64,000 nucleotides of DNA, taken from Metarhizobium sp964253915. GTDB taxonomy: Bacteria > Pseudomonadota > Alphaproteobacteria > Rhizobiales > Rhizobiaceae. Positions 46,703-54,797 of the stretch are shown here, in pieces (position 1 is the stretch's first letter; every line of letters starts with the position of its first letter). The DNA is taken from NCBI RefSeq assembly GCF_964253915.1, contig NZ_CAXUSG020000001.1, positions 682,001 through 746,000 on the forward strand. Direction: 5' to 3'. The notes beneath the pieces were generated by a model. The model ran no database searches. It worked only from the letters and a program-made list of their open reading frames with translations, and was not told where the DNA came from. The translations under genes were made by a program, and so were the position numbers.

Positions 46703-48505
46703 TTGAAATCATTTAAGTGCGTCGCGCCACCTCAGGCGGGAAGAAGCATTTTGCTACAAACCGCTGCTACAAAGAGCGAGCGAAGCGGCGTGGCAGCTCC
46801 TTCCAATATCGTCCAGCGCGGACGCATATTTCATTTCCGACGAGCCGTTCCGGCAGATTTGCGCGACAGGCTGAAACGCCGCGAACTGGTTCGCAGCCTC
46901 GGTGCTTGCGGCCCAAGGAGCGCTCGGCTACGAGCCGATGAACTATATTGGCTCTCCGAGCAACTTTTCGAAACGGCCCGTGCAAACCCCATGCTGACCC
47001 AGGATCAACTCGCCCGCCTTGCCCAGAGTTTCTACAACCACGTCCTGGAACGGGAAGGCGCGGTGCGAGCATCCGGCATGTATCTCACTAAAGACGGCCG
47101 CGTTGCCCGAGCGAACTACTGGGGGAACGTCGCGGAGCAGGTCCGAGATTCGTTGGGCGGTAACACTCTGGATCACGGATCAGACGCAGCCCGAATGTCG
47201 GCCCGATTGGCTGGCCTGAGTTGGGATGATCTGAACGAAGCCGAGCGGCATCAATGCAAGGAAGTCGTTCACCGTGCCGGTATCGACCTCGCAGAAGCGC
47301 TGAAAGCCCGATATGAAGGCGACTTCGAGTTCGAGCCCAAGAGCAAGTTGCTTCGCCAAGCTTTGGCTGAAGTTCCCCCTACTGCCGCTCCCCTTCATCA
47401 GACGCAATCAAGGGCGCAGGCAGAGCCGCTATTTTCTACTGTCTATCCGAGCTACATCGAAGACCAGCTTCGGCGCGGCGAATGGCGTCAGCAGACAGGC
47501 AACCAAGCAGACGCCACCTATAGGCTATTCATCCAGATTTGCGGTGACAAGCCGGTAAGCCAGTATAGACGGCCGGACGCCGCCCAATTCCGCGCAACGG
47601 CGGAGCGTATGCCTTCCGACTACGGCAAGGCCGCTTCCTACAAGAATTTCACGCCCGAAGAGATCATCCGCGCCTATGAAAAGCTGCCGGTCGAGCGCAA
47701 GCCACCGCTGCTAACGCAGAAAACCATCAAGCGCCATTTCTCGGCTCTTTCTGCGATGTGGAGTGAGGCCGTGGCCACCGGCAAGGCCACGGAAAACATC
47801 TTCTCCGGCTTCAAATTCGCCGCCGTCAAAAGGGCTGTCGATGAGCGGGACCAGTGGTCCGGTACGGAACTCAAGGCGTTGTTCGGCTCCCCCGTCTGGT
47901 CGGGATGCTTGTCCGCAGGCCGTCGCTCACAGCCCGGTCAGCAAATCATCCGCGACGACAAATTCTGGATACCGCTTATAACCCTGTTAAGCGGCATGCG
48001 GCTGGAGGAAATCTGCCAGCTTCGCACCGATGATGTTCGGGAGGAAAATGGCATTTCCTTCTTCGACATCAACGACCGTCCACCGCGCCAGTTGAAGAAC
48101 AAGAACGCCGTTCGGCGCGTCCCGATCCATAGCGATCTGATCCACATGGGCTTCCTGGCCTACGTCAAGACGCTTGGAAAGGGATCGCAGCCGGTGTTTC
48201 CGGCCCTGAAACCGGGCGGAGCGGACGACAAACTCGGCCATGGCTTTACAAAATGGTTCACCCGCTACCGGCAGGACATCGGCGTTTATCGCAAGAACCT
48301 CGATTTCCATTCCCTGCGGCATACTGCGACGTCCTTGATGCACCAAGCCGATGTCCCGACAAATGTCATTGATCACCTGACAGGTCACAGCACGCCTGGG
48401 GAAACCGCGCGATACACGAAGGGATCGACCTTGCAACAGCTTGCCGCCGCGATAGAGGCCATCAAGCCGGGACTTGCCCTGGCACACCTTCATAACGACC
48501 GCTGA
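46703..48505 (+). CDS. int: Tyrosine recombinase (island integrase)
   Basis: Up to 600 aa. The N-terminal RGRIFHFRRAVPADLRDRL segment (about residues 40-58) is the DUF6538-type start of many tRNA-targeting integrases; the catalytic domain is C-terminal. Catalytic residues: R433 (GMRLEEICQL), H536-S-L-R539 (FHSLRHTAT), Y571 (ETARYTKG), with TGHST before the Tyr. The start is uncertain: TTG at 46703, TTG at 46751 (GGGAAGAAG upstream) or GTG at 46790. It catalyses integration and excision at tRNA-Gln. A decayed homologue lies at 59.2-59.9 kb. Confidence 0.92.
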   Translation: MKSFKCVAPPQAGRSILLQTAATKSERSGVAAPSNIVQRGRIFHFRRAVPADLRDRLKRRELVRSLGACGPRSARLRADELYWLSEQLFETARANPMLTQDQLARLAQSFYNHVLEREGAVRASGMYLTKDGRVARANYWGNVAEQVRDSLGGNTLDHGSDAARMSARLAGLSWDDLNEAERHQCKEVVHRAGIDLAEALKARYEGDFEFEPKSKLLRQALAEVPPTAAPLHQTQSRAQAEPLFSTVYPSYIEDQLRRGEWRQQTGNQADATYRLFIQICGDKPVSQYRRPDAAQFRATAERMPSDYGKAASYKNFTPEEIIRAYEKLPVERKPPLLTQKTIKRHFSALSAMWSEAVATGKATENIFSGFKFAAVKRAVDERDQWSGTELKALFGSPVWSGCLSAGRRSQPGQQIIRDDKFWIPLITLLSGMRLEEICQLRTDDVREENGISFFDINDRPPRQLKNKNAVRRVPIHSDLIHMGFLAYVKTLGKGSQPVFPALKPGGADDKLGHGFTKWFTRYRQDIGVYRKNLDFHSLRHTATSLMHQADVPTNVIDHLTGHSTPGETARYTKGSTLQQLAAAIEAIKPGLALAHLHNDR

Positions 48506-48512
48506 AAATGCA

Positions 48513-48535
48513 CCCGGAGCCCGAAACGCTCCGGG
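48513..48535 (+). terminator. Hairpin after the integrase gene
   Basis: CCCGGAGC (48513-48520) with GCTCCGGG (48528-48535), seven-base loop, starting eight bases after the stop. Confidence 0.65.
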
Positions 48536-48590
48536 CGTAGGCAAAAATTCGGCTGGCGAAGCTGGCCGCTTCTGACTTTATCGCGAAGGG

Positions 48591-48624
48591 GAGAATGATC
48601 GATCCCATCGATCCAATCATTCTC
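48591..48624. repeat. Nested inverted repeats with polypyrimidine tract
   Basis: GAGAATGAT (48591-48599) pairs with ATCATTCTC (48616-48624). Overlapping it, GATCGAT (48597-48603) pairs with ATCGATC (48607-48613). A C/T-rich tract with the direct repeat CATTCCCT (48650, 48658 region) follows to 48668. It may be a transfer origin, excision site or regulatory element of the island. Confidence 0.55.
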
Positions 48625-48722
48625 TCTTCCCTCTCCCTCCATTCCCTTTCCTCTCTGCATTCCCTGATCCTTCAATCGGGAAACAAATCAAAAGCAGGGA
48701 AACCAACCGAGGAGATAAGCCC

Positions 48723-49037
48723 ATGCCAGCCAAACGCCGCATCGACGCCACCCAGGCCATGGCCGAAGCCGAGGCCGCGCTGACCCGCGCCGGAGTCAAG
48801 TTCGTGCGCCATTCGCCATTTCATCTCAAGGTCCAAGTCTTCAATTTCTGGCCCTCGACCGGCAAGGTCAGTCGCGACGACAGCAGCAAAAAGGGCGCCA
48901 ACCTTGGTCTCGCTGTCTTCATCCGGTTGTTGCGAGAGGCCGGGCTGGCCACCGCCCAGCCCATAGACGTTGTTGATGATCCTGGCGCCTTCATCGTACA
49001 GCGCCCGCCGCAAGAGCCCGGCTTCGAGACCTATTGA
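48723..49037 (+). CDS. Small hypothetical island protein
   Basis: A 104-aa basic protein I do not recognise. The first 30 residues (RIDATQAMAEAEAALTRAGV) look helical, followed by a short beta-rich region (FHLKVQVFNFWPSTGKVS) and a proline-rich tail. GAGGAGATAA before the ATG is a good ribosome site. It follows the integrase in the same direction. It could be an accessory or excisionase-type factor by position, without sequence proof. Confidence 0.7.
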   Translation: MPAKRRIDATQAMAEAEAALTRAGVKFVRHSPFHLKVQVFNFWPSTGKVSRDDSSKKGANLGLAVFIRLLREAGLATAQPIDVVDDPGAFIVQRPPQEPGFETY

Positions 49038-49286
49038 AATATACTTGAAAATGGGAGAGCCGCCTCAAGCGCAACCCATCTCAAATCAGACCTACCCCTC
49101 GGCCCTCGCCCCCACCTGCATCCTACGGGATGAGATCGCGCAAATAGTCACAAATGCTCGATTGGGGAAACCACTTAAACGCCTATAAACAAACAATTAT
49201 TCAGACTTACCGAAACCCCTTGATCTGCCAAAAAAGAAACTGGCAGACTATGCAGCCCAAGTTACCTGCCGTAGTGGTCAGTTTCG

Positions 49287-50591
49287 TCACCGGTACAAGT
49301 TCAATCGGTCTACGAAATCCTGCGGATAAAGCTCACGAACGTCGCGAATCCCCCGTTCATATGCAGATTTGAACCGCTTCGGCTTTGCCGGGCGTCGATC
49401 CGCTTTCATCCAAATGTCTAGGTCGGAGCGTGCCTTGCCAGCATCAACAGCAGATACCCCTAATAGCTTCAAGTCGCCTCCAAGTTTCACCGGATCGGCA
49501 TAGAACCGCTCCAGGCCACCTGGCACACCCGTTCGTCGCTGGGTTGGCCCCAAACTCTGCGAGACGCCGCACCGCTTCACGCTGACAGGACCAGGGTCTC
49601 GCCATCGGAAAGGAATGAGGTCTCCCAGGAAAACATCTCGACCATCGGGGGCATACTTAGCAGATTGGACCAGGGCCCCACGCTCGAAGCCTTTCGAAAT
49701 GTAGCCGAGACGAAGAAACGTTAGCCAAGGCTGCTCCACCAAGGCACCCGTTATCCTGACCGAACCTCTTGCCACGCCACCAAACCGCCGCTCCACCCAC
49801 TTCTTCAGATAGGCCTTAAACTGCCGCCTGGGATGCTCCGTGGCGGACAAACGCTTTAAGCCTGGTGGCGAGCCGCCCGGTACAAATAACGCGATGTGGG
49901 AATGGAGGCCGAGCGCAGCACTGTTCTCGTGGCAGTAGATGTATGCACACGGCCAACCTCGCTGCCCCAACCAATCCCCGATGCACTTCAGTAGCGATTG
50001 GAAGCCCTTCTTCACGTCGTTGTCACTTCGGCAATCCAAGAGCGACCATGTAATCGTGATCATCGTATCGAGCGGCAGTCCAAACTCATGAGCGAACTCG
50101 CAGGCGGAATACAATTCCGCAAACTCTGCCTCATCGATCAGCCGTGATGCCTGGTCTGATTTCGGCATAACAAGCACTTGCCGGGCCGCCCCATCAGGGT
50201 TAGTGCGAGTTTCCACAACGGTTTCAGATGGTGCACTGGCCTTCAGATAGCCGCCCCGGAGACGACCCTTCCATTTTTTCACAAAGACATGGGGCCGGTC
50301 GACGACTTCACTCGCGAACTCGGCTTGGAAAATTTCGTACTTATCATCAAGATTCGCGCCATGGATTGCCTGCAAAAGCAAGGTATGCGGTCCAAAGCCA
50401 TCCGACGCGCACACCTCGTCGGCCCCAGGCCCTCCGGCTTCGTGGACCGCCCGCGCATAATCATCATTCGAAAGAAAATCGCTCCGTCTTATGCCGGAGT
50501 TTCCCATGCCAAAGGTTCCTGATTGGCCACCGCGACGCGGCTTTTTCAGCTTCTTGCTGTCCCGGCTTACTGGCATCAGATACCTATTCAA
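49287..50591 (-). CDS. Predicted HUH endonuclease / replication-initiator-like protein
   Basis: A 434-aa protein not assigned by name. The core reads AYIYCHENSAALGLHSHIAL; H230-S-H232 fits the metal-binding HUH motif, followed by FVPGG. A single-Tyr motif GYISKGFE (Y297, K300) fits the catalytic YxxK of rolling-circle Rep and relaxase-like enzymes. Such enzymes nick single-stranded DNA and could drive island replication or mobilisation. The C-terminal half (RTGVPGGLERFYADPVKLGG) is unassigned. The motif reading is mine and lacks a database check. Confidence 0.6.
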   Translation of the reverse strand: MNRYLMPVSRDSKKLKKPRRGGQSGTFGMGNSGIRRSDFLSNDDYARAVHEAGGPGADEVCASDGFGPHTLLLQAIHGANLDDKYEIFQAEFASEVVDRPHVFVKKWKGRLRGGYLKASAPSETVVETRTNPDGAARQVLVMPKSDQASRLIDEAEFAELYSACEFAHEFGLPLDTMITITWSLLDCRSDNDVKKGFQSLLKCIGDWLGQRGWPCAYIYCHENSAALGLHSHIALFVPGGSPPGLKRLSATEHPRRQFKAYLKKWVERRFGGVARGSVRITGALVEQPWLTFLRLGYISKGFERGALVQSAKYAPDGRDVFLGDLIPFRWRDPGPVSVKRCGVSQSLGPTQRRTGVPGGLERFYADPVKLGGDLKLLGVSAVDAGKARSDLDIWMKADRRPAKPKRFKSAYERGIRDVRELYPQDFVDRLNLYR

Positions 50592-50712
50592 TGCTCAATC
50601 GTAGCGTACTCGATTAATGTTAATTCGACCATTTCATCAACAATTCATAGCAACTTGCATCTGGCTCGTCTGAATCATCCTCGTTCATTTCAGAGATCGA
50701 GGATTTTCCTGA

Positions 50713-51786
50713 ATGCCCCAGGCCAACGTCCATCCTACACCCTTCGACCAAGACGACGTAAACGAAACCATCCCACTCATTCCCGAAGACATCCTGCGCC
50801 AGCATCATTGCTTGGAACCCGACGCCTCAAGGTTCACCGCCGCTGCCCGCCTGCTGCAATCCCTTTGGCGGCAGGATCAGAACCTGCCGGTCGGTCGCCA
50901 CCGCAGTCCGTCAGGGGAAACGCGCCAGATCGGCTCTCGTCTTACCATGTCGGCAGGCCGCGCCGGAGCCAACTTCCTCGATCCAGCCATCGCTTCGCTG
51001 GTTCGTCGTGAACTGGTCTATCGCGAGATCGGCGCACTGATCGACGCCGACCGCCTCTTCCGCAACCTGCTTTCATCCATGCCGCTGGTGTTCAATCTCT
51101 TCGGCCCGCTCAAACGCGATCTTGACCTTGCGACCCGTGTAATGCGTCTGGTCCTGCCGGGCTTCAACGGGACGGTCACAAACATCCTGTTCGAGCACAG
51201 CCCCGGACGGGGAAACCCGGCCTTTTCCGCCGACTACACCGCAGCCGACGCCCTAGTTCGCTACCGCACCGAGGATGGCCGACGCGGGTTCGTTTTCGTC
51301 GAGCAGAAATACACCGAAACCCTCCAGGAAACGACGCAGCCGACCCGGCCCCATCTCGACAGGCTTTCCGAGCAATCCGGCCTGTACAAAGACCCCAATG
51401 CTTCCAGTTTGAGGTCCAGCCCATGCCAGCAGCTATGGCGGGAACATCTGCTCGCCGCCAGCATGATCCAGCGCGGCAATTATAATGACGGACACCTCAT
51501 CGTCATCGCCCCTCGCCTGAATTGGCATGTACAGAACGGGATCGCGGCCTATGCCAGCCACCTCAAGAAACCGGAACCGGGTCAGCCCACCTTCACCGGC
51601 ATATTCCTTGAGCGCTTTATTGAAGCCATCGGAACCGCCGGAGAGCATGATTACGCCCAACGGCTTCATCAACGCTACGCCGATTTCGCGCGGATCGACC
51701 AGATGATCGACGCTTATCTCGACGCCGAGGATCAGGTTCGTGCCGAGGTGCTGATCGGTTCGCCGTCCGGGACGCTGGCTGGTTGA
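50713..51786 (+). CDS. PGN_0703-like predicted PD-(D/E)XK nuclease
   Basis: A 357-aa protein. The putative nuclease core is D179 (TAADALVRYR) with E197-Q-K199 (FVFVEQKYTE), in the context FEHSPGR and LASMIQRGNYNDGHLIVIAP-like strands resembling the PGN_0703 restriction-endonuclease family. No methyltransferase is directly paired on its strand; the methyltransferase gene is convergent, 48 bases away. It probably degrades foreign DNA, but the role is inferred. Confidence 0.68.
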   Translation: MPQANVHPTPFDQDDVNETIPLIPEDILRQHHCLEPDASRFTAAARLLQSLWRQDQNLPVGRHRSPSGETRQIGSRLTMSAGRAGANFLDPAIASLVRRELVYREIGALIDADRLFRNLLSSMPLVFNLFGPLKRDLDLATRVMRLVLPGFNGTVTNILFEHSPGRGNPAFSADYTAADALVRYRTEDGRRGFVFVEQKYTETLQETTQPTRPHLDRLSEQSGLYKDPNASSLRSSPCQQLWREHLLAASMIQRGNYNDGHLIVIAPRLNWHVQNGIAAYASHLKKPEPGQPTFTGIFLERFIEAIGTAGEHDYAQRLHQRYADFARIDQMIDAYLDAEDQVRAEVLIGSPSGTLAG

Positions 51787-51834
51787 AACACAAGGCTCAT
51801 TAAAAGGCCGGAACGCTGCTCCGGCCCTAGTAAC

Positions 51835-54240
51835 TCAGTTGGGCAGGAAGCCCAACGCATAAACCTTTGGGCGAAGCTTCGTGGTTAGCGTTGCATACGC
51901 GGCCCTCAATGGATCGAAGTCGGTCAGCTCGGTGTCACCATATGCTTCGAGTGCACGTCGAATCTGATACCATCCGGCGTCTGGCCGCCCGAGCTTGTAT
52001 TCGTCGCGAATTTTGCGTGGGAATTTAGTGGCATGGAAGCGCGCCCAGAGCTTCCGGCCTTCTTTGAGCACCGCTCGCCCCTCCGGCGAAAAGGACATGC
52101 CTTGCAAGTGGCGTACCAAAAAGTTGCTCTCAAATCGCCCCTTCGCGCCAACGTCGGCCTCGCTGAAGGGGATGAAGTGATTGACTAGGCTCCAGTCTTG
52201 ATCGTTCCAGTGAAGGCCGTCGGCCCCGGCGGTTAAATTACTATTGTTGAACAGCATCCAGACAAGGCAGTCCGACTTGAACTCGTCGGTCAGCGGCTTG
52301 CTCGGCTGCAGGAATTGATCACGATCGTTGAGCCAAGTCGGTTTGATCAGGCGGCGGACGCTGAAAACGACAGCAGCTTGCCACAAATTGTCCGGTGTGA
52401 CGTAAGTGCCGCCGCCATTCCTACCAGTATAAATGGACGAGGTAAGGACTGTCCCGGTCGAGGCGTTCTGCAGATCGTTGTTACCTGCAAACAGATATCC
52501 TAGAGCGCCCTCGCACGAGCGCTTCCTACGGGGATTTCTTGACGGCGTGAGCGCGTTCGAAAGCGGGAGTGCCAATTCTCCTCTAGCTTTGGGAGCTACG
52601 ATCCACGCATTCAAGAATGTGGACGCGGGATGAACCGCAAAAGTCTTCTCATCGACCAACATTCCCGCCTTATCTAGCGCATTAGCTGTGATGTCGCCGA
52701 TTTGGTCTTTTACGCTTTGGTCCCATATCAAAAAGCCGATCGGGAATTCGCCTTTCAGTTCGAAGGCGCGGCTGTGGACAACAAAGCCGCCTAGATACTT
52801 CGCTTGCCAAACCCTTCGAAATGCTTCGAAATTGGGAGCATTGACGTATTTCAACTTGCTGAACATCGCTAGCGTTGCACCGGGCAATTCCTGTCGGATG
52901 CGAATTAGGAAGTGTACGAACAATTCTTTGCTAGCGTAGCCCAAGTTCATTTCGCGCATCCACCCGTTGATGCGCGTCTTCTCCACACCGATCTTGTTCT
53001 CGTCGCCCTTGCCGATTCCAGACCCGCTCTCCGCATAAGGCGGATTAATCAGGACCAGGATCGGCTTCGCGCCCTTTTTCCCATTGCGGGCATCGTCAAT
53101 CGCCTGTCTCAGCGCCTTGGGTAGCTTATTGGACAGACTGTAGTCGACCTCGCCGAAGTCGGTAACGTCGTCGTTGAGATAATCGTACTGGAAAATCTCC
53201 GCACCCGCGAAAGCCGGGTTCGATCTCATGATTGTCACGTCGGCTTGGTCGAGCGTTGACATAAACACATTGCGCAGGTTGCTGTGCTTCGCCTCGAGAT
53301 TGCCCACCCCTGCACACATGTCCCAAACTATATAGCGGTCCTGCCATTTCTCTCCCAGCGTGGCACGAAGCTGATCATAGGCTTTGTCGACGATGTGCAG
53401 GGGAGTGTAATACGCACCCTTGAATTTCTGCTCATCGATGGGGAGAAGGCTATCGCGCCTTTCAAGTAGATAATGGCGGTGCTTCTGTTCGGGTGGGCGG
53501 TGATAAATCGCCCAAAAGTTGCGGTAGCCGCGATCGTTGGCCAATTCGTAAGTTTGGCCGTTCAGGAGGAACGTCGGCCCAGCAGCGGTCATCAATAGTC
53601 GCGCAGGCAGATTGTTTATCGCCTCACGCTGCCCATCATGCATAATATCGGCGAAAAACAGGACGGCGTAATCCGCCTGAGCTTTCACGCCCAGCTCCCC
53701 GCCGATCATCGAAACCCAGCGGTCGAAAACCTGCCGCAGATTATCAGGCGTGATCGCCGTACGAATGATTTGCCGCTTCTTGATCGCGTCCTTTACCGCC
53801 AAGATGAATGCGGCCTCGTCGTGCGCAATCTCATATTCAACGATGTGCGTCTGCACGTATGGCGCGATCTGAGTGCCCAACGCTTTGCCGGCGCCCGATC
53901 CGGATTTTGGCCAGACAATGCTCTTGTCGTCGAGCAACGGCAGTGCCTTCTCGGTTGGCATGATCGCCGCCTTTTCGCGGTCGATCACGGCCAAGAAAGC
54001 TGGAATCGGTTCGCCCCGCTTCTTTGCGGCACGGACATAAAACATCAGTTGCGCAAACATAACAATCGGCGGTGTCGAAACCGCCTTTGCTTCGAACCAG
54101 ACTTCCTGCGTCTGAATATCGACAAGGTTCTTGGAAACACCCTTGAGTCCCAAGGCCGAAATATAGGCGTCCTTGACGTCTTCCTCCGTGCGAGCCTTGG
54201 CGAGCGTATGTGCTAGTGTCATGAAATGCGTCGCCCCCAT
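51835..54240 (-). CDS. N6-adenine DNA methyltransferase with N-terminal nuclease-like motif (type IIG-like)
   Basis: An 801-aa protein. Methyltransferase motif I is WDMCAGVGNLE (D307) and motif IV is NPPY (N399-Y402, LVLINPPYAESG), the gamma-type N6-adenine arrangement. Near the N-terminus D41 with E50-A-K52 (WFEAKAV) resembles a PD-(D/E)XK core, suggesting a fused restriction-modification enzyme. The target-recognition part would be C-terminal. Start 54240 (MGATHFM) or 54222. The gene looks AT-richer than its neighbours. A controller-type XRE gene lies directly upstream. Confidence 0.78.
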   Translation of the reverse strand: MGATHFMTLAHTLAKARTEEDVKDAYISALGLKGVSKNLVDIQTQEVWFEAKAVSTPPIVMFAQLMFYVRAAKKRGEPIPAFLAVIDREKAAIMPTEKALPLLDDKSIVWPKSGSGAGKALGTQIAPYVQTHIVEYEIAHDEAAFILAVKDAIKKRQIIRTAITPDNLRQVFDRWVSMIGGELGVKAQADYAVLFFADIMHDGQREAINNLPARLLMTAAGPTFLLNGQTYELANDRGYRNFWAIYHRPPEQKHRHYLLERRDSLLPIDEQKFKGAYYTPLHIVDKAYDQLRATLGEKWQDRYIVWDMCAGVGNLEAKHSNLRNVFMSTLDQADVTIMRSNPAFAGAEIFQYDYLNDDVTDFGEVDYSLSNKLPKALRQAIDDARNGKKGAKPILVLINPPYAESGSGIGKGDENKIGVEKTRINGWMREMNLGYASKELFVHFLIRIRQELPGATLAMFSKLKYVNAPNFEAFRRVWQAKYLGGFVVHSRAFELKGEFPIGFLIWDQSVKDQIGDITANALDKAGMLVDEKTFAVHPASTFLNAWIVAPKARGELALPLSNALTPSRNPRRKRSCEGALGYLFAGNNDLQNASTGTVLTSSIYTGRNGGGTYVTPDNLWQAAVVFSVRRLIKPTWLNDRDQFLQPSKPLTDEFKSDCLVWMLFNNSNLTAGADGLHWNDQDWSLVNHFIPFSEADVGAKGRFESNFLVRHLQGMSFSPEGRAVLKEGRKLWARFHATKFPRKIRDEYKLGRPDAGWYQIRRALEAYGDTELTDFDPLRAAYATLTTKLRPKVYALGFLPN

Positions 54241-54353
54241 TCGTTTCGTAATACCAAAATCGACGTTATAAAGCTTTCCGAATGATTTGCGACGTCAAAG
54301 CGGACACTCTGCTATCGACGCGATGTAGTACCCGGCGGATGTCTGCTAATCTT

Positions 54354-54374
54354 GTCCGCTCTCCAACAGCGGAC
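54354..54374. promoter_or_regulatory. Hairpin between XRE gene and methyltransferase
   Basis: GTCCGCT (54354-54360) pairs with AGCGGAC (54368-54374) over seven bases, in the leader of the methyltransferase gene. Its role is unknown. Confidence 0.35.
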
Positions 54375-54405
54375 TGTTGGCTTCCCACCCCATTCGGCTC
54401 ACACA

Positions 54406-54666
54406 CTATTCCTTCCGCCGCCCACTCCGCAGCGGCTTCGGCGGGTGATCCCCCGGCCCTGGCACCATAAAGAATTCGCTCACAGACACCGCCAGCGCCC
54501 CGGCCACCTTGTCCAACAGGTCAACGGTAGGGTTTTCCGTCTGCCGCTCCAAACCACCCAGATACGCGCGATCCACGCCAGCATCGGCGGCCAGCTTCTC
54601 TTGCGAGATGCCTTGGCCGACCCTTATCCGCCTGAGATTCCATGCGACCAGCGCCCGTCCGTTCAT
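54406..54666 (-). CDS. XRE-family regulator, controller (C-protein)-like
   Basis: An 86-aa helix-turn-helix protein (NLRRIRVGQGISQEKLAADA, VDRAYLGGLERQTENPTVDL) with the size and shape of restriction-modification controller proteins. The frame is open to 54765, but I prefer ATG at 54666 (MNGRALVAW): the domain starts right after it, and a perfect palindrome (54704-54715) that looks like its operator lies just upstream. It is co-directional with the methyltransferase 165 bases downstream and divergent from the beta-CASP operon. Confidence 0.8.
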   Translation of the reverse strand: MNGRALVAWNLRRIRVGQGISQEKLAADAGVDRAYLGGLERQTENPTVDLLDKVAGALAVSVSEFFMVPGPGDHPPKPLRSGRRKE

Positions 54667-54703
54667 CAGACGAGGACAGCATTCATGTTGCCAAAGAAAC
54701 CAC

Positions 54704-54764
54704 TGGCTATAGCCACAGGAAGATTCTAGGTTGCGCCGAAACCAAGCGGAGCGAACCATAGCCA
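54704..54764. promoter_or_regulatory. Putative C-box: palindrome TGGCTATAGCCA with a second half-site
   Basis: A perfect 12-bp palindrome (54704-54715) with a matching half ATAGCCA at 54758-54764. It lies 38 bases upstream of the preferred XRE start and between it and the divergent beta-CASP gene, so it may control both. Confidence 0.5.
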
Positions 54765-54797
54765 AGTTACACCCTCCCTGGTCGAACCGGAGGGGGA

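Noticed and set aside
49038..49286. Possible small gene (72 residues from 49154)
   Set aside because: No ribosome site, no domain, and it runs into the antisense end of the HUH-like gene.
54667..54765. N-terminal extension of the XRE protein
   Set aside because: The extension has no domain, and an operator-like palindrome lies inside it.
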